64,000 bases of DNA from an uncultured Flavobacteriaceae bacterium (GTDB lineage: Bacteria > Bacteroidota > Bacteroidia > Flavobacteriales > Flavobacteriaceae): positions 1 to 64,000 of the forward strand of contig CANLRK010000007.1 of the NCBI GenBank assembly GCA_947493535.1, given 5' to 3'. Numbering within the stretch: the first letter of the stretch is position 1; every line of letters begins with the position of its first letter. A program made the translations under genes and the position numbers. This document shows positions 19,714 through 28,336 of the stretch, piece by piece. Under the pieces are notes generated by a model. That model worked only from the letters and a program-made list of their open reading frames with translations, was not told the DNA's origin and did no database searches.

Positions 19714-22341
19714 ATGAGTACAGAAGAAAACGAAAATTTAGAAGAACAAAATTTAACAAATCATTCAGAAGCTGAAACTATAACCAAGGTTACAGGAATG
19801 TATAAAGATTGGTTTTTAGATTATGCTTCATATGTAATATTAGAGCGTGCTGTTCCTGCTATTGATGATGGATTTAAGCCTGTACAACGTCGTATAATGC
19901 ACTCTTTAAAAGAAAAAGATGATGGGCGTTATAATAAAGTTGCAAATATAGTAGGGCATACCATGCAATACCACCCACACGGTGATATGAGTATTGCTGA
20001 TGCCATGGTGCAAATTGGTCAAAAAGATTTGTTAATAGATACCCAGGGAAACTGGGGTAATATTTTAACAGGCGATCGAGCTGCTGCCTCGCGTTATATT
20101 GAAGCGCGCTTAAGCAAGTTTGCTTTAGATGTTGTTTTTAATCCTAAAATAACGGCCTGGCAACAATCTTATGATGGAAGAAATAAAGAACCTATAAACC
20201 TTCCTGTAAAATTCCCATTACTTTTAGCACAAGGAGGGGAAGGTATTGCAGTTGGATTATCAACAAAGATTCTCCCACATAATTTTATAGAATTGATAGA
20301 TGCTTCAATTAAACATTTAAAAGGGAAAAAGTTTACATTATTTCCCGACTTTCCTACAGGGGGGAGTGCTGATATTTCCAATTACAATGATGGTAAAAGA
20401 GGGGGGAAAGTACGTATTAGAGCTAAAATTAATCAGTTAGATAAAAACACTTTAGTAATTACTGAAATACCTTTTTCAACTACTACTTCAAGTTTAATTG
20501 ATTCCATATTAAAAGCTAATGATAAAGGGAAAATAAAAATTAAAAAAATTGAAGACAATACCGCTGCTGAGGTTGAAATTTTAGTACACCTACCATCAAG
20601 TATTTCACCAGATAAAACAATTGATGCTTTATACGCTTTTACAAATTGCGAAACCTCAATATCTCCTTTAGGATGTGTAATTGATGATAATAAACCTGTG
20701 TTTATTGGGGTTTCAGAAATGTTACGTCGTTCCACAGACCACACAGTATCATTGTTAAAAAATGAATTGGAAATTCAATTAAATGAATTGCAAGAGCAAT
20801 GGCACTTTGCTTCTTTAGAGCGCATTTTTATTGAAAATAGAATTTACCGCTTAATTGAAGAAGAAGAAACCTGGGAAGGTGTAATTTCTGCTATTGATAA
20901 AGGATTACAGCCACATATAAAACACTTGAAAAGAGCTGTTGTTGAGGATGATATTGTGCGCTTAACAGAAATTAGAATTAAACGTATTTCAAAATTTGAT
21001 ATTGATAAAGCACAACAAAAAATAGAGGCTTTAGAAGATCAAATAGCAGAAACCAAACATCATTTAGAACACTTAATTGATTTTGCGATAGACTATTTTA
21101 CACGCTTAAAAAAAGAATATGGTAAAGGAAAAGATCGTAAAACAGAATTGCGCTTGTTTGATGATGTTGATGCTACTAAAGTGGTAATACGTAACACTAA
21201 GTTATATGTAAACAGAGAAGAAGGTTTTATTGGGACTTCGTTACGTAAAGATGAATATGTTACTGATTGTGCCGATATTGATGATATAATTGTGTTTACT
21301 CGCGATGGTAAAATGATGGTTACAAAAGTTGATAACAAAATCTTTATAGGTAAAAATATTATCCATGTAGCTGTATTTAAAAAGAAAGATAAACGGACTA
21401 TTTATAATGTTATTTATAAAGATGGTATTTCAAAAGCATCTTATATAAAACGTTTTGCGGTAACTAGTATAACACGGGATAAAGAATATACAATTACACA
21501 AGGTTCTAAAGGCTCAATAATAACGTATTTTTCAGCAAACCCAAATGGTGAAGCTGAAGTTGTAACTATTAATCTGCGTCAAGTAGGAAGTGTTAAAAAG
21601 TTAAAGTGGGATTTAGATTTTAGTGATGTATTAGTAAAAGGAAGAGCTTCTAAAGGAAATATTGTTACCAAATACGCGGTAAAGCGTATTGAGTTAAAAG
21701 CTAAAGGGGTGTCAACATTAAAACCAAGAAAAATTTGGTTTGATGATGCTATACAACGCCTAAATATAGATGGAAGAGGAGAGTTGTTAGGAGAGTTTAA
21801 AGGTGATGATAAGTTGTTAATTATAACCCAACAAGGAATAGCAAAAACGGTAACTCCTGAGGTTACATTGCATTTTGATGATGATATGATTGTGTTAGAA
21901 AAATGGGTGCCATCAAAACCTATTTCAGCCATTTATTACGACGGAGAAAAAGAACGTTATTACCTTAAAAGGTTTTTAATAGAACAAGAAAATAAAGAAG
22001 AGAAATTTATTTCAGACCATGCTAAGTCACAGCTAGAAATAGTAGCTGTAGATTATAAACCTGTAGTAGAATTAGTATTTGCTAAACAACGAGGAAAAGC
22101 TCAAAAAGAAAATCAAGAAGTTGATGTTGAGCAGTTCATTGCAGTTAAAGGAATCAAAGCACTTGGTAATCAGTTAACTACAGACAAGTTAAAGCAAATT
22201 AATTTACTGGATCCATTACCGTATGAGGTTGAGGAAGAGCAACCTGTTGAGGAAATTGAGGTTATAGAAGAAAAAGAACTTGATATTGATCTTAAAAAAG
22301 AAGATTTTGGTAGTGACGGTGAACAAACGTCTCTTTTTTAA
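19714..22341 (+). CDS. parC: DNA topoisomerase IV subunit A
   Basis: The DNA-cleaving subunit of topoisomerase IV. The 875-residue protein has the winged-helix domain with ERAVPAIDDGFKPVQRRIMHSL, the active-site tyrosine in AAASRYIEARLSKFA (Y about 129), a tower and coiled-coil region (about 400-460), and a C-terminal domain with degenerate pinwheel blades. The C-terminus is acidic (EEVEEEQPVEEIEVIEEKE, about 828-850). It starts immediately after the stop of the small membrane gene. The pairing with parE makes ParC more likely than GyrA. Confidence 0.93.
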   Translation: MSTEENENLEEQNLTNHSEAETITKVTGMYKDWFLDYASYVILERAVPAIDDGFKPVQRRIMHSLKEKDDGRYNKVANIVGHTMQYHPHGDMSIADAMVQIGQKDLLIDTQGNWGNILTGDRAAASRYIEARLSKFALDVVFNPKITAWQQSYDGRNKEPINLPVKFPLLLAQGGEGIAVGLSTKILPHNFIELIDASIKHLKGKKFTLFPDFPTGGSADISNYNDGKRGGKVRIRAKINQLDKNTLVITEIPFSTTTSSLIDSILKANDKGKIKIKKIEDNTAAEVEILVHLPSSISPDKTIDALYAFTNCETSISPLGCVIDDNKPVFIGVSEMLRRSTDHTVSLLKNELEIQLNELQEQWHFASLERIFIENRIYRLIEEEETWEGVISAIDKGLQPHIKHLKRAVVEDDIVRLTEIRIKRISKFDIDKAQQKIEALEDQIAETKHHLEHLIDFAIDYFTRLKKEYGKGKDRKTELRLFDDVDATKVVIRNTKLYVNREEGFIGTSLRKDEYVTDCADIDDIIVFTRDGKMMVTKVDNKIFIGKNIIHVAVFKKKDKRTIYNVIYKDGISKASYIKRFAVTSITRDKEYTITQGSKGSIITYFSANPNGEAEVVTINLRQVGSVKKLKWDLDFSDVLVKGRASKGNIVTKYAVKRIELKAKGVSTLKPRKIWFDDAIQRLNIDGRGELLGEFKGDDKLLIITQQGIAKTVTPEVTLHFDDDMIVLEKWVPSKPISAIYYDGEKERYYLKRFLIEQENKEEKFISDHAKSQLEIVAVDYKPVVELVFAKQRGKAQKENQEVDVEQFIAVKGIKALGNQLTTDKLKQINLLDPLPYEVEEEQPVEEIEVIEEKELDIDLKKEDFGSDGEQTSLF

Positions 22342-22363
22342 ATGTCATAATTAGTACCTTAAG

Positions 22364-23215
22364 ATGTTTGATATTAACGATTTTTTTAATTTAAATAGCG
22401 GTCTTGGAATTACCATATATTCACTGGTAGTAATTTTAATTTGTTGGATTTTTTCAAGAATTTCAAGAGCTGTTGTTATACTTTTTTTAAGGAAAAGATT
22501 AACTAAGGAAAAGTTTGGGGTAACAAGATTAAAATTTACAAGAAACTCACTTCGATTTATATTTGGCTTACTAGGTTTCTTAATTATTATTTTTACAGTT
22601 CCAGTTTTCAGAAAACAAGCAGGCTATATTTTTTCTGGGGCAGGAATATTAGCTGCTATAGTGGGTTTTGCCGCAAAGGATGCTATTTCAAATTTAATTG
22701 GGGGGCTATTTATTGTTTTATTCAGACCTTTTAGAGTAGGTGACTATGTAAAGCTTAATGATGAACGTATGGGTATTGTTGACGATATTACACTTCGACA
22801 TACAGTAATTACTACGTTTGAAAACACCCGATTAATTATTCCGAATTCGGTTATTAGCACAGAGTCTGTAGTAAATTTCACGATACACGAAACAAAAATT
22901 TTGAGTTTTAATAACTTTTCTATTGGTTTATATTCAGATATAGACTTAGCAAAGAATATTATTAAGGATGAAATTTCAAAACTTGATTATGTAATTGATA
23001 ACCGTACCCCTGAAGAAATTTTAGAAGGAAAATCAGAATTTGATGTTAGATTAGTAAATATTACTGAAAATGCTATATTTATTCGTGCATATATTTGGTT
23101 GAGCGATCCTTTAAAAGAGTTTCAGATGAAAAGTAATTTAAGGGAATCGGTTCATAAAAGATTTATAGAAGAGAATATTGGTTTACCAATACCTATGCGA
23201 AAAATAGTAAATTAA
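22364..23215 (+). CDS. MscS-family mechanosensitive channel
   Basis: A 283-residue inner-membrane channel of the small-conductance mechanosensitive family, which releases solutes under osmotic downshock. Three transmembrane segments occur at about 13-35, 63-83 and 90-110; the last is the pore-lining helix, followed by KDAISNLIGGLFIVLFRPFRVGDYVKL (about 104-130), the family signature, and the cytoplasmic beta and alpha/beta domains. It lies 22 bases after parC and overlaps the stop of the convergent kinase gene by four bases. Confidence 0.9.
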   Translation: MFDINDFFNLNSGLGITIYSLVVILICWIFSRISRAVVILFLRKRLTKEKFGVTRLKFTRNSLRFIFGLLGFLIIIFTVPVFRKQAGYIFSGAGILAAIVGFAAKDAISNLIGGLFIVLFRPFRVGDYVKLNDERMGIVDDITLRHTVITTFENTRLIIPNSVISTESVVNFTIHETKILSFNNFSIGLYSDIDLAKNIIKDEISKLDYVIDNRTPEEILEGKSEFDVRLVNITENAIFIRAYIWLSDPLKEFQMKSNLRESVHKRFIEENIGLPIPMRKIVN

Positions 23216-25143
23216 TCTTCACTAAAAGTAATGGTAAAGCTAGTAATATCGCTATTACTTTCTATATTAAGAGTACCATTGAGTTGCTTTACAAAGTTAT
23301 TAATTAAGCGTTGTCCAAGCGATTCTGAATTATGTAGTTTATCAAAATTAATTTTGCTACCGTTATTGGTAACCTGCAAAATATATTGATTAACATTTTT
23401 TTTAGTGATGCTAATATGTAAGAAACCATTTTCTTGCTTGTTAAAAGCATGTTTTAATGAGTTTGTTATTAGCTCGTTAATAAGTAAACCTAAATATAAA
23501 ATAGTCTCTGTTTTAAACCCTATATTTTCTATCGATAGCGAATATTTTACTTTTTTCTCATTATTATAAATATCCAGTAAATCGTTAATTACATTTGAAA
23601 CATACTCTTTAATATTTATTGAAATAAGATTATCAGACTGATACATTTTTTCATGCAATAATGCCATGGTATGTATTCTTCTTTCAACTTCTTTTAAAGA
23701 GTCTGAGGTGTTTTCTTTATTCAAGTAACGAGATTGTAAGCGAACCATGCTATTAATCATCTGTAAATTGTTTTTTACACGATGATGTATTTCACGCATC
23801 ATGATAGATTTTTCTTCATTTTTCTCGCTAATCATTTTATTTCGAGACTCTAATTTTTTAGTACGTTCTTTTACCAGTCGTTCTAAAATAAGGTTTTGAT
23901 TTTCAATAATATCCTTCTTTTCTTCAATAAGATTTATGGTTTTTTCTTGTGATAATTCTTTTTCACGTTTTAATTCGTTAATTCGGTAGGCTAAACCAAG
24001 AGAAAGTAAAAAAACTTCAATTAACGACCCTATCTCTAATGAGTTATCTGTGATAGGAAAGTAAGGAATAATACCTAAGTTACTCAAGTTAAATTGAATT
24101 ATAGAAAATAGAAGTACACACCAAGCAATTAAAAAATATTTAGCTGGTTTAAACCCTTTGTTTAGTATTATTATGGCAAGCGCAAGTGTATATAGTGATG
24201 TAAATAGTGTGGTGATGTTTATAAACTTAAATGAAAATTCATTACTGTTTTTTATAAAAGGAATTAAAAAACTAAATACAAGTATAGCTATAATGTAATT
24301 ATACAACTTATCCATTTTAGGGGTATGCACTTTTGTTTGTAAGAAATCTCTCACAAAAAAAATAGCAGTAATACAGGTAATATTGGGTAATATTTTTAGA
24401 GCAATATCATATAACTCAGGTTGCTGATACCATAAATATTTATACGCATACCCCAACTCGTTAAATTGAAAAAGTAAGAACGAAAAAATATAAATTACGT
24501 AAAGTATATAGCTCTTGTCACGTATAGAAAAATAGATAAAAAGATTATAGAAAACCATAATAAATAAAATACCTATATAGCCTCCTTTTATAAGTTCTTC
24601 ATTAAATATTTTATGAAGCATTTTGTCGCGAGTACTTACTTTTATAGGAAAAGTTGTTCCCCAATTTGATTTGAATTTTACATATAGTTCTGTTGTTGAA
24701 CCAGGCGGTACTTTAAAATCAAAAATAAAAAGTCTACCAGAGTATTTTTTTGATTTATTGCCTGCATGCTGAGAGTAGTATAAACTGTCATTTTTATTAA
24801 TTTTATAGTAAAGAGAGAGTTCTTCAGCTGTGATTTTTTCAAATTCTAATGTAAAATCTTCTGTGTTTGTAGCGTTATGAACTTTAAATTTTGCCCAATA
24901 GGCACTTTTAGTCATACCAAAATTAGGGATATCTTCTTTTGAGAGTGTGAAATTTTTAGAATTAACTACATCTTCTAATGTGAGTGTATTTGATGTATCT
25001 TCAAGTGTGCTAATAAATTTACCTACTCTTACAATACTTTTTTCTGGTGTGATTATAATAGAATCTTGCTCAAGTTGAATTTTAGCAAAAACAGAAAAAG
25101 TACATAGGATAAAAAAGTATGTAAGTTTTATTTTCAAGAACAA
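23212..25143 (-). CDS. 7TM-DISM sensor histidine kinase (HisKA_2 type)
   Basis: A 643-residue membrane sensor. A signal peptide (1-20) is followed by an extracellular 7TMR-DISMED2 sensory domain (about 30-170), a seven-helix 7TMR-DISM region (about 185-390), a coiled coil (about 395-440) and a HisKA_2 dimerisation domain with the phospho-acceptor in MREIHHRVKNNLQMINSMVRLQ (His near 450). The ATPase N-box is LINELITNSLKHAF. The G1 box, usually DNGIGL or similar, reads NNGSKI here, while the later SLGQRLI motif is kept, so ATP binding may be weakened. No response regulator gene is adjacent. The gene stands alone after the TerC terminator. Confidence 0.88.
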   Translation of the reverse strand: MFLKIKLTYFFILCTFSVFAKIQLEQDSIIITPEKSIVRVGKFISTLEDTSNTLTLEDVVNSKNFTLSKEDIPNFGMTKSAYWAKFKVHNATNTEDFTLEFEKITAEELSLYYKINKNDSLYYSQHAGNKSKKYSGRLFIFDFKVPPGSTTELYVKFKSNWGTTFPIKVSTRDKMLHKIFNEELIKGGYIGILFIMVFYNLFIYFSIRDKSYILYVIYIFSFLLFQFNELGYAYKYLWYQQPELYDIALKILPNITCITAIFFVRDFLQTKVHTPKMDKLYNYIIAILVFSFLIPFIKNSNEFSFKFINITTLFTSLYTLALAIIILNKGFKPAKYFLIAWCVLLFSIIQFNLSNLGIIPYFPITDNSLEIGSLIEVFLLSLGLAYRINELKREKELSQEKTINLIEEKKDIIENQNLILERLVKERTKKLESRNKMISEKNEEKSIMMREIHHRVKNNLQMINSMVRLQSRYLNKENTSDSLKEVERRIHTMALLHEKMYQSDNLISINIKEYVSNVINDLLDIYNNEKKVKYSLSIENIGFKTETILYLGLLINELITNSLKHAFNKQENGFLHISITKKNVNQYILQVTNNGSKINFDKLHNSESLGQRLINNFVKQLNGTLNIESNSDITSFTITFSED

Positions 25144-25170
25144 GAAAAATTAGTATAATTTAAATATACA

Positions 25171-25207
25171 AAAAATAAGCAACCTTGGTTTAGATTGCTT
25201 ATTTTTT
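25171..25207. terminator. Bidirectional-looking terminator after terC
   Basis: AAAAATAAGCAA pairs with TTGCTTATTTTT around a 12-base loop, with T-runs on either strand. It lies between the terC stop codon (25232) and the kinase start (25143), both minus strand. Confidence 0.8.
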
Positions 25208-25231
25208 TATGGATATAATTAATAGTTATGG

Positions 25232-26020
25232 CTACTTTTTATTTTTACGCATACGCATGTTTAAAAACTCTATAAACATTGAAAATGTGATGGTAAAGTA
25301 TAAGTATCCTTTTGGTATTGCACCAATTGAAGCATCAAAAATTTTCAAATGTGATAAATGTGCAGCTTCAGCAATAAGCATAAAACCAATTAATATTAAA
25401 AATGATAAACCTAAAACTTGTATTGATGGATGTTTGTTAACAAACTGCCCTATAGGATGAGCAAATGCCATCATGATTACTACAGATATAACTACAGCAA
25501 TAATCATTAGTATTAAAGCATCATTTGGGTTGTTACCTATACCATTAGTCATTCCGATAGCGGTTAAAATTGAATCGAATGAAAATACAATGTTAATTAA
25601 CATAATTTGAATAATTGCGTTAGATAGAGAAGCAGAACTTTGTTTTTCAACCTCTTCTTTATCGTGCTCAGGTTCTTCAACTTTTTCATGAATTTCCTTA
25701 GTACTTTTATAAATAAGGAATAACCCTCCTGCAAATAAAATAACAGCTTGTCCTGAAATTCCAGCTTCTATCCAAGGTAAGTTAAAATGCCAAAAAGGTG
25801 CGTTTAGTGCGGTTAAATAAGAAATACCAAACAACAAAATAATCCGCAATACCATAGCTAAAATTAACCCAATATTAGTAGCTTTTTTTTGTTGATTAGC
25901 AGGTAATTTAGAGGAAGCTATAGAGATGAAAATAATATTATCAATTCCTAAAACAATTTCTAAAAAAGTTAGTGTTAATAGTGCTCCCCAAGCACTAGGA
26001 TCCATTAAAATATCAAACAT
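25232..26020 (-). CDS. TerC-family membrane protein
   Basis: A 262-residue integral membrane protein of the TerC family, linked to tellurium resistance and, in characterised members, to manganese export or metal loading of exported proteins. About seven transmembrane segments are visible. The family acidic motifs are LTFLEIVLGIDNIIF (about 17-31) and NIVFSFDSILTAIG (about 124-137), whose Glu and Asp residues probably bind metal. A charged loop (EKVEEPEHDKEEVEKQ, about 93-108) lies between. It starts one base after the small lipoprotein gene and forms an operon with it. Confidence 0.9.
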   Translation of the reverse strand: MFDILMDPSAWGALLTLTFLEIVLGIDNIIFISIASSKLPANQQKKATNIGLILAMVLRIILLFGISYLTALNAPFWHFNLPWIEAGISGQAVILFAGGLFLIYKSTKEIHEKVEEPEHDKEEVEKQSSASLSNAIIQIMLINIVFSFDSILTAIGMTNGIGNNPNDALILMIIAVVISVVIMMAFAHPIGQFVNKHPSIQVLGLSFLILIGFMLIAEAAHLSHLKIFDASIGAIPKGYLYFTITFSMFIEFLNMRMRKNKK

Positions 26021-26021
26021 A

Positions 26022-26396
26022 TTACTTTATTTTGGTTACTGTCCCTCTTGTTTTACGTTGTTGAGGATCGTTAATAATTTTTGATTCAAAAGTATAAGTG
26101 TTTTCTTTTGTACTAAGTATTTTTATATGTATGGCTTTTTGCTGTGCTAAAGTTTTTGGATTTATTGTTTTTAAAACATACTCACAGTCATTAATCCAAC
26201 GAACTGCAACAGAATCTACATGTTTACCATGATAATCAATCTCTAAAGTATCATTTCGAGTAAAAGTAGATGTTGTTGTTTTTCCATTAACTTCATAAAT
26301 ATATTCAAATTCACCAGTTTTGAAATTCGCACAATTCCGCTCTGTTGTTAAACAAGAACAGCATATAAAAAATAAAGATAGGTAAATAAATTTCAT
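26022..26396 (-). CDS. Small lipoprotein, often mislabelled topoisomerase IV
   Basis: A 124-residue protein with a short signal peptide and a cysteine-rich lipobox region (FFICCSCLT; lipidation probably near residue 13-15). The mature domain is beta-rich with NCANFKTGEFEYIYEVNGK and RWINDCEYVLKTINPKTLA. Close relatives in flavobacteria are often called DNA topoisomerase IV in databases, by recollection; nothing in this protein resembles a topoisomerase. It precedes terC by one base. A GTATACAAT motif, also found near the adjacent XRE gene, lies 19 bases upstream of its start. Confidence 0.72.
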   Translation of the reverse strand: MKFIYLSLFFICCSCLTTERNCANFKTGEFEYIYEVNGKTTTSTFTRNDTLEIDYHGKHVDSVAVRWINDCEYVLKTINPKTLAQQKAIHIKILSTKENTYTFESKIINDPQQRKTRGTVTKIK

Positions 26397-26414
26397 TAAT
26401 TATTTTCTGGATTA

Positions 26415-26424
26415 GTATACAATA
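26415..26424. promoter_or_regulatory. GTATACAATA motif upstream of the lipoprotein-terC operon
   Basis: GTATACAATA shares nine of ten bases with the motif in the XRE/M14 intergenic region. It lies 19-28 bases upstream of the lipoprotein start codon. Binding by the XRE protein is inferred. Confidence 0.35.
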
Positions 26425-26459
26425 GCAAAGAAACAAAAAATCTAAATAGGTTTAGGAAA

Positions 26460-26873
26460 TTAATTCTTATAAGCTTCAAAACTACCATCACTATATAGTA
26501 TAATTATTTTTGCGATTTCTTTATTAGTATTATTAGCTACAGGTTTTTTATCAATTAGAGTGTTTAAATCTTTTTTAGGCTTTTCAATGTCATTTACTTC
26601 TGAATAACTTTTTTTTGAATTTATAATTGGTGGAGCAGAAGAAGTTGATTTTGGAAAAGAGCCTTTCCCATCCATAAGCCAATCAATGCTAACTTCCTGA
26701 AAGGTGTGTAAAATTTTCATTACAAAATCTAAACTGGGTTTATTTCTTCCTGATAAAATATGTGAAATACTTGAACGCTGAACACCAATTTTTGTAGCAA
26801 AACCTGAAGCAGATAAATCATAATAATCAAGTAACTTTTGTAAACGAGTAGTGAAAGCTGTGGTGTTATCCAT
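26460..26873 (-). CDS. XRE-family transcriptional regulator
   Basis: A 137-residue helix-turn-helix regulator. I chose the ATG at 26873 (MDNTTAFTTRLQ): a TAnnTTTG promoter element at 26894-26901 would leave the earlier ATG at 26906 outside the transcript. The HTH spans about 6-62 (GFATKIGVQRSSISHILSGRNKPS), followed by VSIDWLMDGKGSFPKS and a charged linker; the last 20 residues form a short hydrophobic strand region (EIAKIIILYSDGSFEAYKN). It probably binds the GTATACAATTGTATAC palindromes in the divergent spacer and regulates itself. Confidence 0.85.
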   Translation of the reverse strand: MDNTTAFTTRLQKLLDYYDLSASGFATKIGVQRSSISHILSGRNKPSLDFVMKILHTFQEVSIDWLMDGKGSFPKSTSSAPPIINSKKSYSEVNDIEKPKKDLNTLIDKKPVANNTNKEIAKIIILYSDGSFEAYKN

Positions 26874-26893
26874 GTTGTTAATTTTCATGTTTA

Positions 26894-26901
26894 CAAAAGT
26901 A
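26894..26901 (-). promoter_or_regulatory. Candidate -7 promoter element of the XRE gene
   Basis: On the minus strand TACTTTTG matches TAnnTTTG. It lies about 20 bases upstream of the chosen start and overlaps a GTATAC half-site, an arrangement suited to autorepression. Confidence 0.45.
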
Positions 26902-26908
26902 TACAATT
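26899..26908. promoter_or_regulatory. GTATACAATT operator candidate at the XRE promoter
   Basis: GTATACAATT matches the left part of the 16-base palindrome found at 27068. It overlaps the XRE promoter element. Confidence 0.45.
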
Positions 26909-27067
26909 AATAAATAATAGCATAAATATAATGTAAAAATAAAGTATCTTACATAAATAAATACATTAATTAAAGAATACAAAATACCTGAAAACCAATT
27001 AATTACAAATATTGATGAATTCGTATTATAGATTCGTCACTTATACAGTCTACTGTGTGATTACATT

Positions 27068-27083
27068 GTATACAATTGTATAC
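27068..27083. promoter_or_regulatory. Perfect 16-bp palindrome, operator candidate
   Basis: GTATACAATTGTATAC is a perfect inverted repeat. It lies in the 280-base spacer between the XRE regulator and the M14 peptidase, 70 bases upstream of the peptidase start and 35 bases from a second near-copy. A homodimeric HTH protein such as the adjacent XRE regulator is the obvious candidate binder. Confidence 0.6.
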
Positions 27084-27102
27084 GAAATGGTGTTTTTTCT
27101 TT

Positions 27103-27118
27103 GTATACAATTGTAAAT
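27103..27118. promoter_or_regulatory. Second GTATACAATTGTA operator candidate
   Basis: GTATACAATTGTAAAT repeats 13 of 16 bases of the palindrome at 27068, with a start-to-start distance of 35 bases. It overlaps the expected -33 region of the promoter of the M14 peptidase. Confidence 0.55.
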
Positions 27119-27129
27119 TCTTTATTGTT

Positions 27130-27137
27130 TACATTTG
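27130..27137 (+). promoter_or_regulatory. Candidate -7 promoter element of the M14 peptidase gene
   Basis: TACATTTG matches TAnnTTTG and lies 16 bases upstream of the start codon. A TTG at 27111-27113 may serve as the -33 element and falls within the second operator candidate. Confidence 0.45.
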
Positions 27138-27153
27138 TAGAAACACAAAAAAA

Positions 27154-28296
27154 ATGATTCAATATAGTTTATATAAAGAGCAAAAGTTATTTGGTAGGTA
27201 TGTAACAAATAAACATATTGAACCGGTTATTGAAGCTTATAAAAAAGACATAGAGGTTGAAGTTGAAGGTGTTTCTGTTGAAAAAAAGTCAATCTATTCG
27301 TTAAAAATAGGAACTGGTAAAAAGAAAGTTTTAGCCTGGTCACAAATGCATGGTAATGAAAGTACAACGACCAAGGCTGTTTTTGATTTTTTAAATTTTT
27401 TAAAATCTGAAGATGAGTTAGCTTCTAAATTGCGTTCCGAATGTGTTTTTTGTGTTATTCCAATTTTAAACCCTGATGGAGCTGATCGTTATACGCGATT
27501 TAATGCTAATGAAGTAGATTTAAACCGAGATGCGCAGCAATTATCTCAACCAGAAAGTAAAGTATTGCGAAATATATATGATAGTTTTAAACCTGATTAT
27601 TGTTTCAATTTACACGGACAACGTACTATTTTTAGTGCAGGATACTCAAGTAATTCATCTGTAATGTCATTTTTATCTCCAGCGGAAGATGAGCAAAGAG
27701 CCGTAACTAAAACGAGAAAAATTGCTATGCAAATAATCACTGCTATTGGGAAAGGGTTGAACTCATATATACCTGATCAAGTTGCGAGGTATGATGATGG
27801 GTATAATGTTAATTGTGTGGGAGATACTTTTCAAGGGCTACAAACACCAACCTTATTATTTGAAGCTGGACATTATCCTGATGATTATAAGCGTGAAAAA
27901 ACAAGAGAAATGGTTTTTTATGCTTTGTTTCATGCGGTTAATGAGTTGGTATTTAATGAAATAGAGGGTAGTGTTTATCAGGGGTATTTTAAATTGCCTG
28001 AAAATCAAAAACTGTTTTATGATGTTATTATCAGAAATGTGATTGGTAAATTTAATGAATTAATGGATGTGGCTATTCAATATGAGGAAAAATTAATAGA
28101 AGAAGAAGTTCGTTTTTTGCCAAAGGTTGTTAAGGTTGGAGATTTGACAGAGTTTTTTGGGCATAAAGAAATTGACGGGGGCGGTTACCCTATATTGATA
28201 AATAATTCAAGTAAAATAGTAGAATCATTATCAATAATTAGTCAAATCTCAATAAACGGAGAGAATTTCGTAAAAAAAATAGAGGTAACTTCATAA
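27154..28296 (+). CDS. M14-family zinc carboxypeptidase
   Basis: A 380-residue metallopeptidase. The ATG at 27154 (MIQYSLYKEQ) is preferred over an earlier in-frame ATG at 27076 because the upstream part is a cysteine/phenylalanine-rich unlike sequence running through the promoter and operators. Zinc ligands are H66 and E69 in QMHGNES and H154 in NLHGQR; the general base is probably E237 in LFEAGHY. R123-like substrate-binding NRDA follows the usual pattern. No signal peptide is seen, so it may act in the cytoplasm, for example on peptides or amidated amino acids. The substrate is unknown. The divergent XRE regulator probably controls it. Confidence 0.87.
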   Translation: MIQYSLYKEQKLFGRYVTNKHIEPVIEAYKKDIEVEVEGVSVEKKSIYSLKIGTGKKKVLAWSQMHGNESTTTKAVFDFLNFLKSEDELASKLRSECVFCVIPILNPDGADRYTRFNANEVDLNRDAQQLSQPESKVLRNIYDSFKPDYCFNLHGQRTIFSAGYSSNSSVMSFLSPAEDEQRAVTKTRKIAMQIITAIGKGLNSYIPDQVARYDDGYNVNCVGDTFQGLQTPTLLFEAGHYPDDYKREKTREMVFYALFHAVNELVFNEIEGSVYQGYFKLPENQKLFYDVIIRNVIGKFNELMDVAIQYEEKLIEEEVRFLPKVVKVGDLTEFFGHKEIDGGGYPILINNSSKIVESLSIISQISINGENFVKKIEVTS

Positions 28297-28336
28297 AAAA
28301 TGTATATTTGTTAACTTAAAAAATAAAGTAACATAA

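Noticed and set aside
27076-27153. Upstream start for the M14 peptidase
   Set aside because: The extra 26 residues are Cys/Phe-rich and are encoded by the promoter and operator region; the ATG at 27154 fits the family start.
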